Both the position numbers and the translations under genes were made by a program. Shown here piece after piece: positions 55,323 through 62,987 of a stretch of DNA of 64,000 bases. The notes under the pieces are model-generated. The model worked only from the letters and a program-made list of their open reading frames with translations. It did no database searches and was not told the origin of the DNA. Location: NCBI RefSeq assembly GCF_011046975.1, contig NZ_CP049253.1, positions 1,364,001-1,428,000 on the forward strand, in the 5' to 3' direction. Positions within the stretch are counted from its first letter, which is position 1. Each line of letters begins with the position of its first letter. This DNA is from Microbacterium amylolyticum. GTDB lineage: Bacteria > Actinomycetota > Actinomycetes > Actinomycetales > Microbacteriaceae.

Positions 55323-57137
55323 ATGTCCACACCTCATGACACACCGTCCACGCCGGCGGGTCGCAAGCCACGTCGGCGGATGAAGACCATCATCTGGTCG
55401 ATCGTCGGCGCGCTGGGCTTGTTTGCCACGATCCTTGGAGCTAGCGCTGCCGTGGCCTACACATCGCTGATGTCAGTGGTCGACGAAGCGAAAGAACTCG
55501 TCAGCGACATCGGCGACTCGGATGCTGTGGACGAACACGTCGACAGCATGAAAAGTTCGACGCGGGCAGCACGTTTCGCCACGGCTCACCCCCTCTGGAG
55601 AGCGACCGAAGTCATTCCCGTAGTTGGTGAAAACACACGTGCGATACGCCTCCTTTCCGCTTCTGCCGACGATCTTGTCGGCGATGTCGCTGCCCCGCTT
55701 CTCCAAGCAGATCTCACCAGCATCGGGCCTGTCGACGGCGTGCTCAACGTCGACGCCGTGCGCGATGTCGGAAACGTCCTCGCCGAGGTAGGGCCGGCCG
55801 CGCAGCAAGTTCACCTCCGACTGATTGCGGCAGGCCTCGACACCGACAAACTTTTGGAACCGCTTCAGGGGCCGGCGGGACAAGCTGTCGATGCCATTAG
55901 CTTGGTCTCCGATCTGCTCGCGCGGTTCGCGGTCCTCGGGCCACATCTTCCGACAATGATTGGTGCGGACGAGCCGCGCAATTATCTCGTGCTTGTACAG
56001 AACACAGCCGAAGCTCGTTCGCTCGGCGGGAACCCGGCGGTGATGCTCCGGCTTACGTTCGACGAAGGTCGAATGGACGTCACAGAGGAAGCCGGTCGGT
56101 TCGACGTCAACACCGGCCGCGATGAGAGCATCGTCCCGCTGAACCCTTGGACCGAAGAGCTTTACACCGACCGCGTCGGAAAGTGGCTTCAAGACATCAC
56201 CATGACGCCCGACTTCGCGCAAACAGCGCATCTCGCTCGGGCGTTTTGGGAGGAAACCTTAGGCGATCCGGGACACGCGGTACTTTCGATCGACCCTGTC
56301 GCACTGGGATACTTCATCGAGGCTACAGGCCCCATCGATCTCGGCGGAGACGTCGTGCTGACCGAGGAAAACGCAGCACGCATCCTCATGAACGATGTGT
56401 ACTTCCGTTTTCCCGGAGACACGATGGAGTCGATGCAGTTGCAGGACGAGTTCTTTGGCCTCGCCGCTGGTTCGATCTTCGCGAAACTGACTTCAATTGA
56501 CGGAGTGTTCTCAGACCTTGCGTCGCCGATCGTCAAGGCCTACAGCGAGGGTCGCCTGTACTACGCCTCGACTGACGCGAGCGAAAACAAGGCCATCAAG
56601 GGTTCGAAGCTCCAGGGCCCGCTGTACCGATCAACCAACCGCGCTGAAACCCTGCTTGGCGTATTCATCAACGACACGACCGAGGGAAAGCTCGACTACT
56701 ACACCGACATGTCAGTAGCGATAGCGAGCGACGTGTGCACGGTGTCTGAGGACGACGTTCCGACCTTCACAACAACAGCCACGTACAACTACAACCTCGA
56801 TCCGAACGACGTTTCTGGCTTGCCCCACTACATTTCAACCGAGCGCTACTATCCAAAGGGCGTCAAGGCGACTGACCTCGTCTTCTATGGTCCTGTCGGT
56901 AGCACCTTCGTTTCGGCCAAAGTTGACGGTCAAGAGTATGTCCCGCATGCCGGAACAAACGACCTAGGGCGTGCTGCTGTGCGCATTCGCATCGAACAAC
57001 AGCCGTCGACGTCAACCGATGTCGAAGTCATTTTCGCAGGCGGGGAAGGCCAAGAGTATGGTCCGATCAATCTCGCCCACACGCCAATGCTGGAAGACGA
57101 CGTCCCGCTAGACCTGGATGCGGCAGGGTGTCACTGA
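55323..57137 (+). CDS. DUF4012 domain membrane-anchored protein
   Basis: 604 residues from the ATG at 55323, after GAAGAAG; the frame is open to 55164 without support. Residues 1-20 are basic, about 22-46 form one membrane segment, and the rest is outside. The DUF4012 core is recognised by GADEPRNYLVLVQNTAEARSLGGNPAV, then STDASENKAIKGSKLQG and GVFINDTTEGKLDYYTDMS. DUF4012 proteins are common in actinobacterial and Gram-positive exopolysaccharide loci, but no activity is known. It is divergent from the GT28 operon, which suggests shared control. Confidence 0.85.
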   Translation: MSTPHDTPSTPAGRKPRRRMKTIIWSIVGALGLFATILGASAAVAYTSLMSVVDEAKELVSDIGDSDAVDEHVDSMKSSTRAARFATAHPLWRATEVIPVVGENTRAIRLLSASADDLVGDVAAPLLQADLTSIGPVDGVLNVDAVRDVGNVLAEVGPAAQQVHLRLIAAGLDTDKLLEPLQGPAGQAVDAISLVSDLLARFAVLGPHLPTMIGADEPRNYLVLVQNTAEARSLGGNPAVMLRLTFDEGRMDVTEEAGRFDVNTGRDESIVPLNPWTEELYTDRVGKWLQDITMTPDFAQTAHLARAFWEETLGDPGHAVLSIDPVALGYFIEATGPIDLGGDVVLTEENAARILMNDVYFRFPGDTMESMQLQDEFFGLAAGSIFAKLTSIDGVFSDLASPIVKAYSEGRLYYASTDASENKAIKGSKLQGPLYRSTNRAETLLGVFINDTTEGKLDYYTDMSVAIASDVCTVSEDDVPTFTTTATYNYNLDPNDVSGLPHYISTERYYPKGVKATDLVFYGPVGSTFVSAKVDGQEYVPHAGTNDLGRAAVRIRIEQQPSTSTDVEVIFAGGEGQEYGPINLAHTPMLEDDVPLDLDAAGCH

Positions 57138-57325
57138 GCGCGAGTGCAGGCTCGTTCCTATACCAGGAGATGCGGCGGGCGCGTGGCGACCGGACGGACC
57201 CTGCAAGCTCGCGTTCTTCAGGGGCGTTCCGTCAGAACGGGGTGGGCTGACCCCGTTTCGTAGGTCCGGTGGTTCTGAGAGTCGTCCTGTTGCCCGAGGG
57301 TTCGGGCAGGGAGACTGGTCAGATC

Positions 57326-57610
57326 ATGTCGAACAGCAGGAAGCGTCACACCCCGGAACAGGTCATCCGCAAGCTCGGGCAGGCCGACCGGATGCTCGCC
57401 GATGGCGCGGATGTCGCGGCGGTGTGCCGGGAGCTCGGGGTCTCCGAGCAGACGTACTACCGGTGGCGGAACCAGTCCGGCGGCCTTAAAGCCGACGACG
57501 CGAAGCGCCTGAAGGAGCTCGAGAAGCAGAACGCGACGCTCAAGCGGCTGCTCGCCGAGGCGGAACTGGAGAAGGCCGCGCTCAAGGAGCTGGCTGAGGG
57601 AAACTTCTAG
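57326..57610 (+). CDS. IS3-family transposase OrfA
   Basis: 94 residues from the ATG at 57326. A transposase_8 HTH (KRHTPEQVIRKLGQADRML, CRELGVSEQTYYRWRNQ) is followed by a coiled-coil helix (DDAKRLKELEKQNATLKRLL, AEAELEKAALKELAEG). It is intact even though OrfB is broken. Confidence 0.9.
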   Translation: MSNSRKRHTPEQVIRKLGQADRMLADGADVAAVCRELGVSEQTYYRWRNQSGGLKADDAKRLKELEKQNATLKRLLAEAELEKAALKELAEGNF

Positions 57611-57660
57611 GCCCGGGCAGGCGCCGCGCCGCCGTCGCTCACCTGATCAGGACACTGCAG

Positions 57661-58486
57661 GTGAGTGAACGGATGGCGTGCCGTCTGGTCGGGCTGAGTC
57701 GCTCCGCGTACCGGCGGCCGCTCAAGGGCGACACGACCGCAGACCCGGACCGGGCGTTGCGGGACTGGCTGCGCGTCTGGGCGAAGAGCCATCCCCGCTA
57801 CGGGTACCGGCGGGCGTATCACGACGCGCGCGCCGAGGGGTGGGTGGTGAACCACAAGAAGATCCAACGCCTCTGGCGTGACGAAGGGCTCCGGGTCCCG
57901 CAGCGGCGTCGACGCAAACGCGTCGGGTCCTCGACCGTCGACCCGCCGACAGCGGACGCGCCGAACGTGGTGTGGGCGGTGGGCTTCCAGTTCGACGCCG
58001 ACGAGCACGGCCGACCGATCAAGATCTGCTCGATCGTCGACGAACACACCCGGGAATGCATCGGCGGGCTTGTCGAGCGGTCGATCACCGCCGCCCGGCT
58101 CACCGCGCATCTCGAGGATCTCGTCGCCGCCCGCGGCGCTCCCTCGGCGCCCCGGCGGTGCTCAGGTCGGACAACGGGCCGGAGTTCATCAGCGAAGCGA
58201 TGGCCGACTGGGCAGGCACCCGCACCGGCCTGTCCTACATCCCACCAGGATCGCCGTGGCGCAACGGATACGTCGAGTCGTTCAACAGCCGGCTCCGCGA
58301 CGAGTGCCTGGGCATCAACAGCTACTACTCGCTGCTGCACGCGCAGGTCGTGATCGGCGGCTGGAAGGACGAGTACAACCATCACCGCCGGCACTCCTCG
58401 CTCGGCTACCTACCCCAGTCGAGTACGCTCGGCAGTGCACCCATCAAATGGAAACCGACGACTCACAGAGCGTCCGGACCGAATGA
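57661..58486 (+). pseudogene. IS3-family transposase OrfB, two frameshifts
   Basis: The first frame runs from GTG 57661 to about 58145: LVGLSRSAYRRPLKG, HPRYGYRRAYHDARAEGW, and VVWAVGFQFDADEHGR, where the first catalytic Asp is expected as TD. The frame is lost in a near-duplicated GGCGC-rich stretch (58137-58160) that looks like an 11-base insertion. It resumes as LRSDNGPEFISEAM, PGSPWRNGYVESFNSRLRDE (catalytic Asp and Glu) and is lost again at 58420 (one base missing in CTACCCC), then ends TPVEYARQCTHQ. No functional transposase is made. Confidence 0.87.
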
Positions 58487-58499
58487 AGGGGGCGGCCCA

Positions 58500-59259
58500 C
58501 TTGTAGTCGATGGCGTCGAACCCGGGCGGTCGCCCTCCGCGCGACCCGCGTCGTTTCCGGTGCGCCTGCTGGTCGCGCGGTTGCGGGATCACGGCGCGGA
58601 TGCCGCGGTCACGCAGGTGACTGCGGATCGCTCGTGAGGAATACGCCTTGTCACCACGGACCGCGTCAGGACGGGTGCGGGGGCGCCCGACCGGGCGCGT
58701 GACGCGAAGCCCGGACAGCAGCGGCAACAACGCGGGCGCGTCGCCAGACTGGCCAGATGCGACCGCGATCACCAGCGGCAAACCGTGGTCATCGACAAGC
58801 TGGTGGATCTTCGTCGACAGCCCGCCGCGGGAGCGGCCGATCGCGTGATCAGCCGGCTCGACGGCCGGATTCTTGTAATTCGATCCAGCCCCCTGTGAGG
58901 CGCGTGAGGTTGGTCGCGTGCTGATGCGCGCGAGCGATCGAGGAGTCCACCGACACCGTCCAGCCGATCTTCCCGTCCCTGTCTGCCGCAGCGAGCAGGG
59001 TCTGGTGAACCCGGTCCCAGGTGCCGTCGGCCGCGAGATTACGATGCCATCGCCACACCGTTTGCCAGGGGCCGAACTCCCGCGGCAGGTCACGCCACGC
59101 GATCCCGCACCGGTACCGGTAGATGATGCCCTCCACGATCCTCCGTGCGTCAGAGAACGGGCGACCCTGCCGGCCGGTCCGAGACGGAAGAAACGGCGCG
59201 ATCAACGCCCACTGATCATCAGAGAGAAGCTGGAAACGAGACACCCCCCAGCCTCTCAC
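58500..59259 (-). pseudogene. IS5-family transposase, 3' truncated
   Basis: The first frame (59259-58849) gives LLSDDQWALIAPFLPSRTGR, YRCGIAWRDLPREFGPWQTV and VSVDSSIARAHQHATN with the first Asp. The second frame, overlapping as usual for the IS427 group, gives NYKNPAVEPADHAIGRSRGG, IHQLVDDHGLPLV and VRGDKAYSSRAIRSHL with the second Asp, then ends in RGSRGGRPPGFDAIDY. The last about 55 residues, with the catalytic Glu, are lost at the IS3 junction. It is inactive. Confidence 0.85.
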
Positions 59260-59290
59260 CCGTACACCTCAACCTTTATGAGACATGCCC
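58500..59290 (-). mobile_element. Truncated IS5-family (IS427-like) element
   Basis: The left end on the minus strand is GGGCATGTCTCATAA (from 59290), next to a CTA trinucleotide, the usual target of this group. The other end is missing: sequence stops at 58500, where the IS3 element begins. Confidence 0.75.
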
Positions 59291-59440
59291 TAGTTGCTTG
59301 GTTGCATGCGACCCGCAATCACATGCTCGCGCCAGCATCAGATGACCCGAGAGCCCTCTTCAGACGTGCCCGGCTTGCGCCTTGCTGTCACTGCACGACA
59401 GATCCACCAGGAAAATCTTGGGCGGTCACTTGGTGGCGTG

Positions 59441-59708
59441 CTAGCACTGCGACAACGTAATCGCCCGACCGCGTTTCCCTGCCGAACGGCAGGTTGGGTC
59501 AGACAAGTGCCGCACTGGTCTGCATGCGGCATGGGATCGGGCGACGGTGCCATCGCGGTAGGTCTTGTAACCGCGTGACCAGTTATGGCCGGCGGTGCGA
59601 GAGACACCCACTTCCCGGGCCGCAGCAGCGATGCTCCACCCCCTCTCGCGGAGCTCCATGAACCTTCTACGCTTGACCGACTGCGGGCGACGCCCCGGGG
59701 CCCTTCTT
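59441..59708 (-). pseudogene. IS30-family transposase N-terminal remnant
   Basis: On the minus strand RRPQSVKRRRFMELRERGW continues with SIAAAAREVGVSRTAGHNWS and RGYKTYRDG, the N-terminal HTH of actinobacterial IS30 transposases. After about 60 residues the family match is lost and the frame soon stops; the DDE domain is gone. About 150 bases to its 3' side (59291-59440) are probably decayed parts of the same element. Confidence 0.7.
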
Positions 59709-59857
59709 CACACGACGAGACGACGACAACACAATTCCCAGGATCGAGGAGGTGTTGCGACGATGACTGGAACCCACCACGCCGGAAGTGTTCAGAAATT
59801 GAGCGCCGCCGACACCGCGTAGATTATGCGTATACCTGCCCTTTGGAGGCCCTTGTC

Positions 59858-60385
59858 ATGACCCGCATCATCCCGGCCGCGCTTGTCGGATTCCTAGCCC
59901 TAGCACTGGCCGCCTGCGGTACGCCCACCCCGTCCGCAGACCCAGTACCCTCGGTATCCGCAGGCACTGTCGCCCCGTCAGAGATGCCGGCTCCGACACA
60001 GGATCCGATGAACGAGACAGGTGATGAACCGATCGACGAAGAGCCCCCTGTCGAAGTCGACGAGGACGCTCGCGCAGCGGACTTGGAAGAGGCAATCAAG
60101 GGCGCCTTGGGTATTGAGTCGTCGTTCTCCGAGTTGTACGCGTATGATCCGTCACTCTGGGGTGGCTACATCAACGGAGTCCGCACGGAAGGCGATTTGG
60201 CGTTCATTACGCTTCAGGTTGCCGCCGACGATCCCATGCGTGATGACCTTGGCCAGCGCGCCGCGCAGGCTCTGTCGACGCTCCTATCAGCAGACACGAT
60301 CGAGTCCGTAGACATTGGCTGGATCATCGTCGAAGACGCTTCCGGCGTAGTCATCGCGCAGGAGCAGCCCGCTCCGTTCAGCTGA
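59858..60385 (+). CDS. Putative lipoprotein, function unknown
   Basis: 175 residues with GGAGG nine bases before the ATG at 59858. Residues 1-20 are a lipoprotein signal peptide with lipobox LALAAC, lipidated Cys at 20. Residues 21-75 are a Pro/Glu/Asp linker. The remaining domain (about 80-175) has mixed alpha/beta character (FSELYAYDPSLWGGYINGVR, then VDIGWIIVEDASGVVIAQEQ), similar to small extracellular domains that I cannot name. It does not resemble its IS neighbours. Confidence 0.8.
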   Translation: MTRIIPAALVGFLALALAACGTPTPSADPVPSVSAGTVAPSEMPAPTQDPMNETGDEPIDEEPPVEVDEDARAADLEEAIKGALGIESSFSELYAYDPSLWGGYINGVRTEGDLAFITLQVAADDPMRDDLGQRAAQALSTLLSADTIESVDIGWIIVEDASGVVIAQEQPAPFS

Positions 60386-60551
60386 GCTAGGGCGAAAAGC
60401 TCGACCCTTCTCTATAGCCGGGTATCCCTAGTCCTGACCGCGACTGGGAAAGTCGGAGGACCAACTCACCGTGAAAATCGTCATGGTGCACGGATCGCGG
60501 CTGTCTATCCCTGGCTCATTAACCACGCGAACACCACGAGGAGTGCTTGTA
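60386..60551. other. Short region with no gene seen
   Basis: Between the lipoprotein gene and the 3' end of the manA remnant (convergent). No hairpin or family-like frame was recognised. Confidence 0.4.
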
Positions 60552-61229
60552 TCACCCCACCCTCGGCGGCCGCACCACCAGAATCTCCCCTTCTCCGTCC
60601 ACGTCGATGTCTCCCGCGGCGAACGGCGCGAGAACGGTTGATCCGCGTGTGACGCGCAGGGGGTCACCGGTGGCGGGCCGGAGTGTGGCCTCACCCACCG
60701 TGACGACGAGAACGGCGAAGCCCATGCCTATCGTCGCGCTGCTGTGGCACACAACGCGTTCCATCCGGAAGTACTCCTCCGCCGGGGCGGGAAGCTCGCT
60801 GCGCCGCACGAGCGCCGAAACATCGGCGGGCGCCACACCGCGCAGGTCGATGGCATCGATCGCACGGTCGAATCCGAGACCCAGGTGCCCGTGGCGGGAG
60901 CCGTCCAGATCGAAGCCCTCCCACTCCACCAGGATCGAGAGGTCTTCGGGCTCCTGTGCCTCCACCAGCAGAATGCCTTGACCGATCGCATGCAGCGTTC
61001 CGGGCGGGACGAAGACGACGTCTCCACCGCGCCCGGGAACCTCGTGCAGGACGTCCAGCAGCGCTGCGGTGTCCTGTTTCTCGATCAGGCGGAGCAGATC
61101 GGGCTTACTGATGTCGCGTTTCAGCCCCACGTGAACGACGCCCGAGGTGAGAATCCACCACGCCTCCGCTTTGCCATGCGCACGCCCCAGGTATTCCTGC
61201 GCGAAGGCCCCGCCCGCCCGGCAACACCG
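60552..61229 (-). pseudogene. manA: Mannose-6-phosphate isomerase, N-terminal part lost
   Basis: The frame from 61229 to 60552 has no usable start before GTG 61130 and begins inside the protein: AFAQEYLGRAHGKAEAWWIL, GVVHVGLKRDISKPDLL, VVFVPPGTLHAIGQGILLVE and QEPEDLSILVEWEGF are the type I isomerase cupin core. The N-terminal about 100 residues, including the QxHP metal ligands that should precede AFAQEYLG, are absent; the frame meets a stop at 61230. The enzyme would interconvert mannose-6-P and fructose-6-P for GDP-mannose. It is unlikely to work as is. Confidence 0.85.
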
Positions 61230-61680
61230 TCAAGCCCTGGGCGAACACCTCACTGGCCGGTTGCCACGGGCCCTGCAGCACACGCACGATGTCCTGCTCT
61301 CGCACGGCATCACCGTGCAGGTACCGGGCGGCGGCCGAGGCGTTTCCATGATCCATGGCCTGCGCAAACTGTTCCGCGCGCAGACCGATCGACACCGATC
61401 AGAACCGGGTGTGAACAACCAGGGTCGGACCGGGAATCGCCTGCCGCAACTCCTCCAGCGCAATGGCAACGTCGCCCACGTCGTGCAGATCAATCGACCG
61501 CCCGATGCGCACCTGCAGGTCGTCCTCATTCATCCCGAACACATCGACCGTGTCGCACAGCGCCGCCGCGACGCGAGGGGCGAACCGTTCCTGTTCGGCG
61601 GATCTGTGCGCACCGTCACCCAGGCCACCGGAGCACTCGCCGAGGCGCTCGAAGCGGGTGAGGTGGAGGTTTTGGTGGGG
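61220..61680 (-). pseudogene. ADP-dependent sugar kinase-like remnant
   Basis: On the minus strand NLHLTRFERLGECSG leads into VDVFGMNEDDLQVRIGRSID and LEELRQAIPGPTLVVHTRF, then TGA at 61399. In another frame RYLHGDAVREQDIVRVLQG follows and ends in the manA remnant. The NED block and LVVHTR resemble ADP-dependent sugar kinases, whose downstream part often has a TRYxxGD stretch. A frameshift, an early truncation at 61684, and the fused end show decay. The assignment is moderate. Confidence 0.45.
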
Positions 61681-61699
61681 TGACGATGAGGGGCCGGGA

Positions 61700-61765
61700 T
61701 GGTCGAGCGCCGCTCGCGAAGAACCCCGCGATGCTCGAGCGCCGCTCGTGAGAGGGTCTCGACCA
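61700..61765. repeat. Palindromic intergenic repeat
   Basis: TGGTCGAG at 61700 and CTCGACCA at 61758 frame two near-identical copies of TCGAGCGCCGCTCG. This type of TGGTCGAG...CTCGACCA element is a common intergenic repeat in Microbacteriaceae. It lies at the stop of the lacI-type gene and may act as a terminator, since the lacI gene ends at 61767. Confidence 0.7.
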
Positions 61766-61766
61766 C

Positions 61767-62855
61767 CTAACCGCGTTCCGCGCTCGGGGCGGATTCGCGC
61801 ACGACCAGGTGCGTCGGGAGGATGATCGGGCTGGGGCTTTCGCCATCGATCACACGCATCAGCATCAGGGCCATCTCATGGCCCAGGGAACGGATCGGTT
61901 GACTCACCGTGGTCAGGGACGGCTCCGCCTGCTGCGCAACGGCCAAGTCGTCGAAACCCACAACCATGACGTCGTCGGGCACGGAACGTTCGCGTGCCTT
62001 CAGAACGCGAAGCGCTGCCGCAGCCATATTGTCTGATCCGACGAAAACCGCATCAAGGTCGGGGTGCCTGTCCAGCAACGTCGTCATGGCGCGGGCGCCA
62101 TCGTCATACGTGAAGTCGGCCTCTTCTATCCAGTCCGTCGGAAGACCGACAGCAGCCACAGCATCCACAAAGCCCTGATACCTGGCCACCGATGCTTGCG
62201 AATCCATGGGGCCAACGATGGATGCGATACGCCGGCGTCCGGCGCCCAGCAGGTGCTCGGCCGCCAGCCGCGCACCTCCGCGGTTATCGGCGTCGACGTA
62301 CCACCGCGGCTCTCGGCCCAGCGTTCTGCCGCAGAACACAACGGGCAGGTCGGTTGATTCGATGATGTCGTTCAGAGGGTCATCTTTGCGCGTTGCCAAC
62401 ACCATCACACCATCCGCGCTGCGAGACCTCAGCAGTCGTTTCAGGCGGTCTGAGCCCTCCCCCGACGATGCCAACATGAGCGTCAGGACCAGATCGGACT
62501 TCTCCAGAGCCGTGGCGATTCCCACGACGATCTGCGAGAAGAACGGGTCGGCGAAGAATCCCGGCTCCTCGTTCGGCACGACCAGAACCACCGAGCCGAC
62601 CTTGTTCGTGGCAAGGGCACGCGCTGTCGCGTTGGGAACGTAGCCCAGTTCCTCGGCTGCCTTCAGAATCGCCTCGCGCTTCAGCGGGCTGACGTGGGGA
62701 GCGTTGTTCAGCGCTCGCGAAGCAGCCGAACGAGACACTCCGGCACGGTGCGCCACTTCTTCCAGAGACGGCATGCTGCGCGCATCGCGACGCGGGCGAA
62801 GAGAATCGGACGCGGAGCCGGAAGGTTGACGACGCCCTGTGGGTGAATCCGGCAT
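61767..62855 (-). CDS. LacI-family transcriptional regulator
   Basis: 362 residues from the ATG at 62855; ATG at 62774 (MPSLEEVAHRAGVSRSA) is an alternative closer to the usual start. The HTH (LEEVAHRAGVSRSAASRALN) is at about 30-50, the hinge helix is ATARALAT, and the periplasmic-binding-like sensor domain follows (VGIATALEKSDLVLTLMLAS, VVFCGRTL, VVGFDDLAVAQQAEPSLTTV). It probably controls nearby sugar genes, such as the lost isomerase/kinase pair or the GH9 gene. Its ligand is unknown. Confidence 0.92.
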   Translation of the reverse strand: MPDSPTGRRQPSGSASDSLRPRRDARSMPSLEEVAHRAGVSRSAASRALNNAPHVSPLKREAILKAAEELGYVPNATARALATNKVGSVVLVVPNEEPGFFADPFFSQIVVGIATALEKSDLVLTLMLASSGEGSDRLKRLLRSRSADGVMVLATRKDDPLNDIIESTDLPVVFCGRTLGREPRWYVDADNRGGARLAAEHLLGAGRRRIASIVGPMDSQASVARYQGFVDAVAAVGLPTDWIEEADFTYDDGARAMTTLLDRHPDLDAVFVGSDNMAAAALRVLKARERSVPDDVMVVGFDDLAVAQQAEPSLTTVSQPIRSLGHEMALMLMRVIDGESPSPIILPTHLVVRESAPSAERG

Positions 62856-62893
62856 ATCTGAAGCCTACTGTCATCATGATGGGGCACCGCAGA

Positions 62894-62959
62894 GCGCCGG
62901 CCCCTTCCGGATACCCGAAGAACCGTGAGGGCTCTCGGGCATTCGAAAGGGGCCGGCGC
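62894..62959 (-). terminator. Terminator of the GH9 gene
   Basis: GCGCCGGCCCCTT at 62894 pairs with AAAGGGGCCGGCGC at 62946-62959, around a 40-base loop with its own smaller hairpin (CCGAAGAACCGTGAGGGCTC). It lies 29 bases after the stop of the GH9-like gene. Confidence 0.65.
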
Positions 62960-62987
62960 TTCCTGCGCGGACGGTGTCAGCTCACGC

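Larger units (their letters stand above)
57243..58499 (+). mobile_element. IS3-family element with a broken OrfB
   Basis: About 1257 bp. Imperfect terminal repeats: TGGGCTGACCCCGTTTCGTA followed by GGTCCGG at the left, and on the complement of the right end TGGGCCGCCCCCTTCATTC followed by GGTCCGG. No target duplication is seen. The right end abuts a truncated IS5-like transposase. Confidence 0.8.

Noticed and set aside
59585..59857. N-terminal extension of the lipoprotein gene
   Set aside because: The frame is open to 59585, but the signal peptide and GGAGG site place the start at 59858; the upstream part covers the IS30 remnant.
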